Source: a virus
Direction: 5' to 3' (one strand)
DNA length: 64,000 bases
IMG/VR virus record: IMGVR_UViG_3300032291_001296
Location: 1 to 64,000 of that record
The position numbers and the translations under genes were made by a program. Below the pieces are notes generated by a model that saw only the letters and a list, made by a program, of their open reading frames with translations, did not search any database and was not told where the DNA came from. Position 1 is the stretch's first letter, and each line of letters opens with the position of its first letter. Positions 30,692 to 40,400 of the stretch are shown here, piece by piece.

Positions 30692-32878
30692 TTATCCTGT
30701 TACGGTCCACCCTTTAGCTGTTGCAATTGAACGTGTGCATCCAGCTGCTCCTGTGCAACCTGTTATGTTGATTGTTTTTGATGTTATTGTTGTTAAATCT
30801 GTGAACAATTGATTTAATGCTGTAATTCCTAAATCACAATAAGAAACATTTATTTGTGGTGATGATCCTGACCATTGTCCTGCTCCTGTATTTAATAATC
30901 TTAATGAATTTAATCTGTTAAAATTTGATGTTGTATTTTGACCATTTAATGTTAATGATGAAAAAGGACAACTAAAACTTAATGATGTTATTGAATTCAT
31001 ATAACTATATGTTCCTCCATTAATAGTTCCAGTTACTAAAGGAGTAGCTGTTAAACTTCCTAATTTAGCTAAATTAGTAATAGTTGTTAAATTTGAACAT
31101 CCAAAAAACATAGAGGCTATACTTGTTAATCCTGATGTTTGTGTTGTTGGTAATGTTAAAGTCTTTAAGTTAACACAATTTAAAAATGAACTATTGTAAG
31201 TAGTTAAAGATGCAGATACAGTAGCTGGCATAGTAAGTGTTTCTAAAGAATAACATGAATTGAAAGCGTTACTAAAATCAGTACAAAGAGACATACTTGT
31301 AGGCATTGTGACTGACGTTAAATTATAACAACTTGAAAACATTATGTTTGCTGTAGTTACATTATTCATTGTAGAAGGGAACGTAACAGAAGTTAATCTG
31401 AAACAGGTTTGAAAAGTAGAAGATAAAGAAGTTACAGCTGTTAAACTTGTAGGCATTACTATTGTTTCTAACTTGCTACATCCTGAACACATACTTACCA
31501 TTGTCGTGCAACTATTTTGAGCGTTATTTGGTAATGTAATTGAAGTTAAATTAGAACAGGCATTAAACGTGCTTTGTAAACTTGATATAGTCCATGCAGA
31601 TGGTATTGTAATAGATTTTAAACTAAAACAATTGACAAATGTGGAAAGCATAGTCACGTTTGTTCCAACTGTTGATGGTAATGTAACTGAATTTAATAAA
31701 TAACAACTATTAAAAGTATTGGACATGTTACTTAAATTAGTCATTCCTGATTGAAAAGTAACACTTGTTAAAGAATAGCAGTTTTGAAAAGCTCCTGATA
31801 ATGTACTTGCATTAAAATTTGTTGGAAATAATAAATTTTTTAAAGACGAACACGCTGAAAAAGCAGACACTGCATTATATGCCGCATTAGATGAACATGA
31901 AGATGGAAAATATACATTTTGTAATTGAGAGCAGTTTGCAAAGGCGCTACTAATACTAACTATAGTACTTGGTGATGCAGGAGTAGGTAATGATGTAAAT
32001 TTAACCCATTGCAATGAATTACAATTAGCAAGTAAACTAGTTAACGATGTGCATAAATTTATACTCGGAAATGTTACATTTTTTAAAGAATTACATCCAC
32101 TAAAAGTAGATGTCATAGCGGTACAACTATTTAAAGTTGTAGGAAAAGATACTGTTCTTAAATTAGTACAGTTTTGAAAACTACTTTGTAAACTAGTTAT
32201 TCCTGTTGCATTTGATGGAAATGTTATATCTCTTAAGTTTGAGCAGTTATTTGCCATAAAACTTACATCATTTAATGCAGATGCTGATGTAGGCATTATA
32301 ATCTTATATAGATTAACACAGTTTTGGAACATGTAACCTAGTTGTATAGTCCAATCAACTGTTGAAGGTAGCTTTACATATTCTAAATATTGAAAAGAAC
32401 CTGAAGACGCACTAGTATTAATAGAGCTAAAATAATATATATTAAATGCAGTTGTGTTACAAGTTCCGTTTCCAAAATAAGCTTCTAATAAACCTATATT
32501 ATAGAAACCACCTGATACAGAACGATTAGCTATGTGTTGTGCATTTGTTATTACACAAGTGGCATCTCCATATATTCTAATCTTCCAAGTATTATATCCT
32601 CTTGAACAAGGTGTACCCCCTGTTGAATAAACATGAGATGTAGTTGTAGATGCTGTAGATGAAATAGTATCAGTAACCCCATCTCCCCAATCTATATAAA
32701 TATTTCCTGAACTACGAGTAAATGTTGTAATAATAGAAAATGCTTTTGATCCCTCATCACATACTAAAAATTGCACCTCATTAGGAGTATCAGTAATTGC
32801 TATCCAATCTGAAGGTCTTACCCAATCAGATGGTGTTGCTATAGGTGCTATTGAGTTTATAGGTACGTTAAATGCCAT
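30692..32878 (-). CDS. tail-fibre/adhesin with BspA-like leucine-rich repeats
   Basis: 728 aa. The N-terminal part (about 1-130) has a PKD-like strand set (IYIDWGDGVTDTI). From about 160 to 660 there are some 17 repeats of about 25-32 residues with the pattern F-x-x-C-x-x-L-x-x-[IVL]-x-[LFM]-P (e.g. FQNCTNLRTVSFP; FSGCNSLKNVTFP). This is the BspA/LRR_5 type, each repeat with a Cys at a fixed place. BspA-like repeats occur in surface adhesins of Bacteroidota, so this is a good candidate for the receptor-binding protein. The C-terminal 60 residues form a distinct cap. Confidence 0.8.
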   Translation of the reverse strand: MAFNVPINSIAPIATPSDWVRPSDWIAITDTPNEVQFLVCDEGSKAFSIITTFTRSSGNIYIDWGDGVTDTISSTASTTTSHVYSTGGTPCSRGYNTWKIRIYGDATCVITNAQHIANRSVSGGFYNIGLLEAYFGNGTCNTTAFNIYYFSSINTSASSGSFQYLEYVKLPSTVDWTIQLGYMFQNCVNLYKIIMPTSASALNDVSFMANNCSNLRDITFPSNATGITSLQSSFQNCTNLRTVSFPTTLNSCTAMTSTFSGCNSLKNVTFPSINLCTSLTSLLANCNSLQWVKFTSLPTPASPSTIVSISSAFANCSQLQNVYFPSSCSSNAAYNAVSAFSACSSLKNLLFPTNFNASTLSGAFQNCYSLTSVTFQSGMTNLSNMSNTFNSCYLLNSVTLPSTVGTNVTMLSTFVNCFSLKSITIPSAWTISSLQSTFNACSNLTSITLPNNAQNSCTTMVSMCSGCSKLETIVMPTSLTAVTSLSSTFQTCFRLTSVTFPSTMNNVTTANIMFSSCYNLTSVTMPTSMSLCTDFSNAFNSCYSLETLTMPATVSASLTTYNSSFLNCVNLKTLTLPTTQTSGLTSIASMFFGCSNLTTITNLAKLGSLTATPLVTGTINGGTYSYMNSITSLSFSCPFSSLTLNGQNTTSNFNRLNSLRLLNTGAGQWSGSSPQINVSYCDLGITALNQLFTDLTTITSKTINITGCTGAAGCTRSIATAKGWTVTG

Positions 32879-32882
32879 TGGT

Positions 32883-33185
32883 TTATACTGTTGTTTCTGT
32901 TATTACTAGATTCACTACTATATCAGCTTGTGGAGGGAATTGAGCATAAAATGTTGCTTCTCCTGCTGCCACTCCTATATAAGGAAGTATATTTGCATTA
33001 TATGCTGTTTGATAACTTGCATTTTGAGGTGTTGCTGATACATCAGAATTTGCAGTAATCCATCCTGCATATAATGTATATAAATAATATCCTCCTGATA
33101 AAGTCCAACCTGCAGCAGATAATGTTAGTGATGATACTCTTAAAGGTGTTGATCCTCCTCCAACTGTTACTCCATTTATTTTCAT
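32883..33185 (-). CDS. small beta-structured fibre protein
   Basis: 100 aa: MKINGVTVGGGSTPLRVSSL, then GGYYLYTLYAGWITANSDVS, ending ADIVVNLVITETTV. All-beta, with Gly/Ser/Thr-rich turns. Between the LRR adhesin and the long fibre, spacing 4-11 nt. Probably a connector or fibre tip protein. Confidence 0.65.
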   Translation of the reverse strand: MKINGVTVGGGSTPLRVSSLTLSAAGWTLSGGYYLYTLYAGWITANSDVSATPQNASYQTAYNANILPYIGVAAGEATFYAQFPPQADIVVNLVITETTV

Positions 33186-33196
33186 AATTTTTTATT

Positions 33197-36100
33197 TTAT
33201 AATTCTATCCAAGTATTATCTGGATCAAATCTTATGATGTATAAACCATTGTTTTGACTTCCTGTGTTCCAATAAGTGTATCCAATAAGTCTAACAACTT
33301 TTCCAGCACTAGTTGTTGGTACATCTGAACAATTACCAGCAGACTCTAAATATAAAGGAGATCCCTCATAAGAACTTAGATTAGTAGTAAATGTTGTAGA
33401 AACAAAACCTCTAATCAATACTTCTATAGGTTCATTACCTGCAGTTGTATTAGTTAAACAAACACCTAACATATTTATTGATTCTTCATTAGCAGAATCA
33501 TGTTGTGCTACATCCCACTTACCTCCATATAAACTTCTATATATTATTTGTCCTTTTGAAAGTACAGCATTTGAATATTCATATGCTAATATTTCTCCAG
33601 TTGCTACATAAGTTGTATTAGCTCCCCATGATTGTAAATCACTTAATACTGAAGTAACACCATCATACACTTCATAATTAATAGGTGCTACTACAGCTCC
33701 AGCTACAAATGAATTAACAGGAGCATTAAAAATACAATTAGCTTCTGCAACTATTCCTCCAGCACCATCTGATGTCAACACTTGATTGTCTGAACCAGAT
33801 ACAGTAGGAGATACACCACTAGTACCTGATGTACCATTAGTACCATTAACACCAGCAGTACCTGACGTACCTGTGGTACCTGAACTACCTGATGTACCAC
33901 TAGACCCACTTGATCCTGCAGTTCCACTTGTACCAGTTGTTCCAGAAGTACCAGTCGTACCACTGCTTCCAGAGGTACCTGATGTTCCGTTTGTTCCATT
34001 CACTCCAGAACTTCCTGAGGTGCCAGAACTTCCTGATGAACCTGAGCTTCCACTAGTACCAGATGTACCACCAGAACCATTAGTTCCACTTGTACCTGAA
34101 GAACCTGAAGAGCCCGAAGTTCCTGTAGTACCTGATGTAGCAGAAGATCCTGAACTACCACTTGTACCACTTGTTCCTCCTGTACCATTAGTAGCAGAAG
34201 TTCCACTTGTTCCAGTAGTTCCCGAGGTACCATTAATACCTGAGCTTCCAGAAGTACCACTAGTTCCTCTAGATCCAGATGTACCTGAAGTTCCTGTTGT
34301 ACCAGAAGTACCAGATGTAGCACTCGTACCTGAGGTACCAGTTGTTCCAGATGTACCTGTTGTTCCTGAAGAACCTGAGGTAGCTGAAGAGCCACTTGTA
34401 CCTGATGTACCATTACTTCCATCTCCTCCTGTAGCACCATCAAGGTTGACAGACCATGTACAATAGAATCCTGATCCCACAGTTCTTGTAGGAGCAGCAA
34501 ATACTAATACCCCTGTACTAGGATTATAAGATACTACTTCACACTCTTGGTAATTAGTAGCATCGTATGCTATTATGATAGATTGAGCTACTGTGTACGC
34601 TAAGTTAGTTCCTACAGTGATTGTACCACTATTACCTAACGTAAAACATGTAGATGATGTTGTTGCAAATTTATCTCCAGAATATCCCGAAGTACCTGAT
34701 GTTGCAGAGCTTCCACTACTTCCTGAAGAACCACTAGTTGCACTTGTACCAGAGCTACCACTTGTAGCTGATGTACCTGAAGTACCACTCGTTGCAGAAG
34801 TACCAGATGTACCTCCTGTAGAAGATGTTCCAGAAGTTCCTGCTGAACCATTTGTTCCACTTGAACCACTACTTCCACTAGTACCATTTGTTCCATTTAA
34901 TCCTGAGGTACCAGATGTACCTGTACTTCCACTAGTTCCACTAGAACCACTTGTTGCAGAAGACCCAGAAGTTCCACTAGTTGCGGATGTACCTGATGTA
35001 CCACTAGTTCCATTAGTTCCATTAATACCATTAGTACCGTTGATTCCTGATGTTCCTGAACTTCCACTAGTAGCTGAAGTTCCAGATGTACCAGAGGTTC
35101 CACCTGTACCATTAGTACCTGATGTGCCTGAAGAGCCACTAGATCCAGTTGTACCACTAGTTCCTGATGATCCACTAGTAGCAGATGTACCAGAGGTTGC
35201 AGAAGTACCTGATGTTCCAGTAGTACCTGACGTAGCACTAGTACCAGAAGATCCTGATGTACTACCTACAGAAACACCTATTTGTTTTGTTACAACAATA
35301 ACTGAAGGTGCTGCAGGTGCAGTGTATGGAGAAGATTTAGCAGCCTTAGCTGTTAATTGAACATTTGCATTTGAAGAAGAAAATACAATCTCTAAATAAT
35401 CATTAGCATTTAAATTTAATATAAAGGATACATACGGTAGTTGTAACACACCATCTGATGTAATACTTAAGTATGAATCTGTTCTGACAATATCGTTACC
35501 ATTTTTTCTGATCCATATTTCTAAGTCTGTACTTGCTCCACCAGTTTTTTCTACTTGTAGAGAATATCCAAATTCATATATACCAGCATATGGATATCTA
35601 ATCTGTTGACCAAAATCTAAGATGATACCATTATCTATTTCTGTTGTATTATATGTAACTACTGTTGGAGTATTTGCTCCTGTGATAACTTGATTTCCAT
35701 TATCAGAGTAACTTGCATACCAGTTAGCTATAGCAGCTCCAGATGAACCATTTAGTCCACTAGATCCACTACTACCAGCAGTACCACTTGTCCCTGATGT
35801 TCCTGTAGTACCAGAAGTTCCGCTACTACCAGATGTGCCTGATGATCCACTTGTGCCCGAAGTACCTGTTGTTCCACTAGAGCCACTTGTTCCATCAGAT
35901 CCAGATGTTCCACTAGATCCGCTAGTACCTGTAGTACCTGAGCTCCCACTAGTTCCTGTTGTGCCACTACTTCCAGATGTTCCATCTGTTCCAGAAAATC
36001 CACTTGTACCACTAGAACCACTAGTCCCTGTTGTACCTGATGTACCTGTTGATCCAGAGCTTCCTGAGGTTCCACTTGATCCACTAGTTCCAGTAGTTCC

Positions 36101-36982
36101 ACTGGTTCCTGTTGTACCACTTGTTCCTGTACTTCCAGAGGTCCCAGAAGAACCAGAACTTCCATCACCACCACTAGTTCCATTTAAGTTAACATCCCAT
36201 ATACAATAGTTACCACTACCCACTACTATTGTAGGGCTAGCAAAAACTAAATCTCCTGTAAAAGGATTATATGATGTTACTACAGATTCTTGATAGTTAG
36301 TAGCATCATATGCAATAACAATTGATTGACCAGGAGTGTATGCCAATCCTATATCAACACTTAATGTTCCTGAGTTACCTAATGTAAAGCAATCTGTAGA
36401 AACTGTTCTATATTTATCACCATTTAATCCTGATGTACCGCTAGTTCCACTCGTTCCATCTGTACCGCTTGTCCCAGTAGTACCAGAGGTTCCAGAGGTT
36501 CCTGTAGTTCCAGAGCTACCAGAAGATCCAGTTGTTCCAGAACTTCCACTTGTTCCTGTGCTACCACTAGTACCGCTAGTACCTGTTGTCCCACTTGTAC
36601 CTGTTGTACCGCTAGTACCATTGATTCCTGAAGTACCACTTGTGCCATTAGTCCCAGATGTTCCACTAGTACCTGCTGTTCCACTTGTAGAAGAACTACC
36701 AGATGATCCTGAAGACCCACTAGTACCTGTGGTACCAGAAGTTCCTGAAGTGGCAGATGTACCACTAGTGCCTGAGGTTCCTGACGTACCACTGGTACCA
36801 GAAGTACCACTAGTCCCATCAGCACCAGCACCAGAACATAGTCTATCATTAATTTTCTTTAATGCAGATTCAAGGGTTTCATTAGTATTAATACCAGTAC
36901 ATATCAAGTTAGGTCCTTCGTAAAATACACAGGACGCACTTAATAATATTGGGCAAGGATTAGCTGCACAAATTACACTCAT
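33197..36982 (-). CDS. 1261-aa collagen-like (Gly-Thr-Ser)n tail fibre
   Basis: About half of the protein is G-x-y triplets in which x and y are nearly always Thr or Ser (GTSGTSGTSG, GSSG, GTTG, with some ATSG/GTAG/GTNG breaks) and almost never Pro. Three folded inserts interrupt them: two copies of a ~73-residue domain (CFTLGNSGT...YCxWxVNL) and one C1q-like jelly roll (VITGANTPTVVTYNTTEIDN...YEFGYSLQVEK). The C-terminal ~170 residues (IFNAPVNSFVAGAVVAPINY to RFDPDNTWIEL) are the likely trimerisation or receptor end. The N-terminus resembles that of the next upstream protein. Probably a trimeric fibre and a prime target for O-glycosylation. Confidence 0.8.
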   Translation of the reverse strand: MSVICAANPCPILLSASCVFYEGPNLICTGINTNETLESALKKINDRLCSGAGADGTSGTSGTSGTSGTSGTSGTSATSGTSGTTGTSGSSGSSGSSSTSGTAGTSGTSGTNGTSGTSGINGTSGTTGTSGTTGTSGTSGSTGTSGSSGTTGSSGSSGTTGTSGTSGTTGTSGTDGTSGTSGTSGLNGDKYRTVSTDCFTLGNSGTLSVDIGLAYTPGQSIVIAYDATNYQESVVTSYNPFTGDLVFASPTIVVGSGNYCIWDVNLNGTSGGDGSSGSSGTSGSTGTSGTTGTSGTTGTSGSSGTSGSSGSTGTSGTTGTSGSSGTSGFSGTDGTSGSSGTTGTSGSSGTTGTSGSSGTSGSDGTSGSSGTTGTSGTSGSSGTSGSSGTSGTTGTSGTSGTAGSSGSSGLNGSSGAAIANWYASYSDNGNQVITGANTPTVVTYNTTEIDNGIILDFGQQIRYPYAGIYEFGYSLQVEKTGGASTDLEIWIRKNGNDIVRTDSYLSITSDGVLQLPYVSFILNLNANDYLEIVFSSSNANVQLTAKAAKSSPYTAPAAPSVIVVTKQIGVSVGSTSGSSGTSATSGTTGTSGTSATSGTSATSGSSGTSGTTGSSGSSGTSGTNGTGGTSGTSGTSATSGSSGTSGINGTNGINGTNGTSGTSGTSATSGTSGSSATSGSSGTSGSTGTSGTSGLNGTNGTSGSSGSSGTNGSAGTSGTSSTGGTSGTSATSGTSGTSATSGSSGTSATSGSSGSSGSSATSGTSGYSGDKFATTSSTCFTLGNSGTITVGTNLAYTVAQSIIIAYDATNYQECEVVSYNPSTGVLVFAAPTRTVGSGFYCTWSVNLDGATGGDGSNGTSGTSGSSATSGSSGTTGTSGTTGTSGTSATSGTSGTTGTSGTSGSRGTSGTSGSSGINGTSGTTGTSGTSATNGTGGTSGTSGSSGSSATSGTTGTSGSSGSSGTSGTNGSGGTSGTSGSSGSSGSSGTSGSSGVNGTNGTSGTSGSSGTTGTSGTTGTSGTAGSSGSSGTSGSSGTTGTSGTAGVNGTNGTSGTSGVSPTVSGSDNQVLTSDGAGGIVAEANCIFNAPVNSFVAGAVVAPINYEVYDGVTSVLSDLQSWGANTTYVATGEILAYEYSNAVLSKGQIIYRSLYGGKWDVAQHDSANEESINMLGVCLTNTTAGNEPIEVLIRGFVSTTFTTNLSSYEGSPLYLESAGNCSDVPTTSAGKVVRLIGYTYWNTGSQNNGLYIIRFDPDNTWIEL
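34430..34690 (-). repeat. second copy of the CFTLGNSG fibre domain
   Basis: Encodes a domain reading CFTLGNSGTITVGTNLAY, IIIAYDATNYQECEVVSYNP, then SGFYCTWSVNLDG. It is about two-thirds identical to the copy at about 36180-36420 in the same fibre. Approximate boundaries. Confidence 0.65.
36180..36420 (-). repeat. first copy of the CFTLGNSG fibre domain
   Basis: Encodes CFTLGNSGTLSVDIGLAY, IVIAYDATNYQESVVTSYNP and SGNYCIWDVNLNG. Internal duplicate of the domain at about 34430-34690; separated from it by GTS repeats and the jelly-roll insert. Approximate boundaries. Confidence 0.65.
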
Positions 36983-36994
36983 TGGGTTGGGTTA

Positions 36995-37384
36995 TTAGTG
37001 AACAATTTTAAGAAAGTCTCCTGTACGATATACTTGACCAGCAACTAAGCCAGCAAATAATGCTGCTGCATTATTAGGATATTCAGGAGTTGATAAAGGT
37101 GTAGTTAATACAAGACTCCAATCAGAAGCTCCTGTACCTACAGCTTTAGCAAAATACAGCATAGACTTAGCTGTATTTAAATAAGTTTGTCCTAGATATT
37201 TAGCAGATGTACTAGGAGCAGTTGTACCAGATAGAGGTACTAAATTAGTATTTATCTTACCTAATATAGTAGGTAGGTTGTCCAAAGGAGCAACGTCTAT
37301 GTTAGATAGATAGGAGCCATTGTATATGATGCATAAAGCATTTTCATATGTGGCACATGTTGGGCAAATTGCAGCTGTTCTCAT
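36995..37384 (-). CDS. short fibre protein sharing the anchor of the long GTS fibre
   Basis: 129 aa. The N-terminus CPTCATYENALCIIYNGSYL...LDNLPTILGKINTNL parallels the start of the 1261-aa fibre (CPILLSASCVFYEGPNLICT...LESALKKINDRL), so both probably dock to the same tail component. The C-terminal part (AKYLGQTYLNTAKSMLYFAK; GQVYRTGDFLKIVH) is a small beta domain typical of fibre proteins. Confidence 0.7.
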   Translation of the reverse strand: MRTAAICPTCATYENALCIIYNGSYLSNIDVAPLDNLPTILGKINTNLVPLSGTTAPSTSAKYLGQTYLNTAKSMLYFAKAVGTGASDWSLVLTTPLSTPEYPNNAAALFAGLVAGQVYRTGDFLKIVH

Positions 37385-37389
37385 GTGAG

Positions 37390-37397
37390 CAAAGTTA
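37390..37397 (-). promoter_or_regulatory. candidate -7 element before the fibre block
   Basis: TAACTTTG read on the - strand (37397-37390), 5 nt before the ATG at 37384, in a 69-nt gap. No clear TTTG at -33. If real, the transcript would be nearly leaderless. Confidence 0.35.
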
Positions 37398-37453
37398 ATT
37401 ATTAATTATATGTTTTAAAAATGTTGATAGTAAATAGCTGATATAATATAGCG

Positions 37454-40400
37454 TTACTGTGTTCTAGATTCTCCACTCACTCTAATTCCCCATGCTTTAG
37501 CTCCTTCAGGATCAATAAATGGCCAAACTTCTGTTTGCCATTGTGAAAGACCAGGAATCAAATTGAATATAGCTTTTCCAGGATGTGCTTTATCTGGTTC
37601 ATCACCAAACTCTTTTGAGAATTGAATAAACACTCTTTCTACTTTAGTAAGTAATGTAAGTGATGGAAGCACAGATCCTTTTGTCATACCCTCAAATGAA
37701 CGTGGATCATAATAGAATGTCACCTCATCAGAGATTTTATTCAACATTTTAGCCCACCATTTATATCTATTCTTTTCAAGATCTGATGCATCTTCTGGCG
37801 GTTCAGCAGCTTTAGCAGCCATCAATGAAGCCATTAATATAAGTAGAAGTTTAAGTTCTTTCATTTGACTAGTTAATTCTTTTCTCATAAGATCATAGAA
37901 TTCTTCTTTAGTTATATCTAACTCTTGACCAGTCTTTCTAAAATACTCTTGTCTTTTCTCTTCTAGCATATCATCTAGAATTTTCAATCCTTCTTCTGAA
38001 CCATTAATGATTTCTCTTATCTTGAAGATGTTTGTTTTTCCTAAGTAAGCCCAAGTTTTAATGAATGCTCTAGTTCTACCATACTCCCAGTTACCCACCT
38101 CAACATTCTTACTCATCTCACCGATGTGTTCAGAAACTAATTTAGGAATCCATGTTTTAAACATCATGAATGATGTAAGTATAGCATCTCTTCTGTATCC
38201 AGCTTTGTTATCACGATTCATCTGACCATTAAGCTTTCTACCATATTCAACTATCTTAGTTCTGAACTTAGCAAGTTCTTCCTCAGATACACCAGGAATA
38301 ACCACTTCATCACCTTCTATTTTAGCTGTCTTAATTAAAGAAGAAGATTCTCTAAGTTCTTTAACTCTTTGTTCAAATGTTTTTTCTAAGTTTCTTCTTT
38401 CTGATTCAGACATATCATATTTAACTTGTCTGTCTTGTTCAGCTAAGTATTGTCTTATATTTACAATCTTACCATCTTTAACCATTGAGTTTTCAATTAT
38501 ACTCAATGCGTTGGCAAGCTGCATCTTCTTCTCAGGAAAAGCATTAGTTGCCATCATTACATCACTGAATGACCATGTAGATAAGTAATTAAGAAGTCCT
38601 TGTTTCTTAGCAATCTTTCTTCTTTCTTCTGTAACTACATCTTCATTCAAAGGTACCATCATATGTAATAATCCTTTTTCTATTAATGATAGACGATTAC
38701 TTGTAACCTTTGCTTCATTTGGAAGAAAATCTGTCCAGAATTTGTAAAGTCCACCAGCATTAATATATGCTTGGAAGTTACCACCAAATGCATTAGCTGT
38801 AGCAATAAGAGGTTTAAGACCTACACCAAGTGCTCTTACTAATGTATCTGCATTTCTAAGTCCTTTCTTAAGATTCACTACAGATTTTTGTTTTCCTTCT
38901 TCTGTCTTACTAAGTTTACCAGCAATGTTAGCTATACCTATATTACCAATAGATGAAAGATCTTGTTCTAATTTATATAATCCATCATCTACAACAGCTT
39001 CTAAAATAGCATAGTTTCTATTTTCTTGTTGTACTATTGGTCTGTTAGAAGAATCAAACTGAACACTTCCATTTTCATCTAGAACTAATGATCCTTTAGC
39101 ATTCTCTACAGCAAGAAGAGTTTGAAGTGTGTCTTCTAAATTAATAGCACTTTCATAATCTAATAAAGCTTTTATCCATAGAGTACCCACTTTGTTAAGA
39201 TCTGTAGACAATTGATTTACAGCTTTATCTGTCTTAGTGAAATACTTAGGTATAACTTTTTTCACCTTACCTGTCTCAGGATCTATCTTAGACATGTTTT
39301 GTTCTTCATTGATTCTTGATGAATAAAGTCCTTTAAAGAAATCTCCTGTCTCACCAAGAATATTAGATGTGTTTCCAAACTTCTCTAATGTAGTAGCTTC
39401 TATTAATGGGAAGAACGATATAGATTTGTTTTGAAGATAACCTAATTGTTTACCTTTCTCATTCAATGCTGTTAAGAACTTCCACATATTTAATGCAGCT
39501 TCATTCTTAGCCATGTTCTCATATTCTTTAGAATAATGCCCTTCTTCAATCATTGCTTGATTAAACAATCTATTGAAATTATAATCATTGTACCCATTGA
39601 ACTTTTCTCTATTAATATCAATAGAGTTTCTAAGATTTGATTTATGCATTTCTTTTAAACGAACATTCTCTTCATTGTCTAAAGAATATACAGTGTTATT
39701 TATTACTTGTAAGTTTTTATCAATGTATTCTTTTGCTAATGTATTGAACTTATCCATGTCCATTACAGACATAAGAAAACCTTTATCTTTATCTGTCTTA
39801 GCTTCTTTCACTTCATCTAAGAAGTCTTTATCTATCTTCTTAATTAACTCAGGTCCAGATGGTGTCATCTTACCTATTAAATCAAATGCATTTTTACCTT
39901 GCTGACGTGCTGATTGTTCTAATGGAATAAGTAAGTCACCAAATGTTTTTATTTGTTTAGATGCTTCTCTATTAACCATAGATGCAGCATTCATCAATAA
40001 GTTAGAAGCAAGCTTAACTAATTTTGCAGAAAGCTTTGTTCCCTCAGCCCATGTTTTAGCCCAAGCACTTATTTGTGCTTCAGCTTCTGTAACACTCATC
40101 TTATTTGTTTCAGAAACAATACCTTGTTTAACAGCAAGATTAGCTGTATAGATTTTCATTAAATCAAGTATCTTCTCTTGCATTCTTGCAGTGCTCTTAG
40201 TAATATCTTCAAGTCCAGCAAGTACTTTCTTGTTCTCTTCTGTCATACCTTGTTTAGGGTATTGAGAAAGAAACACTTCATCCATAGAAGCAAACTTGTT
40301 TGCACTCTTTTGGTATTCTAATAACTCTTTTAATCCTTGTTTAAGAGCTGCTTCATCTAAGTTATTGTAATCTAGTTTTTCAAAATCAGCAATAGTGGTC

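Noticed and set aside
33786-36923. Long open frames on the + strand and in other frames (Pro-Val-Pro-Leu type repeats) across the fibre gene
   Set aside because: They are by-products of the period-9 GGTACTAGT-like repeats encoding Gly-Thr-Ser; low-complexity, antisense and without start context.
33197-36982. Possible CRISPR array or tandem DNA repeat
   Set aside because: Repeats are degenerate 9-nt coding units with no unique spacers; the structure is explained by the protein repeat.
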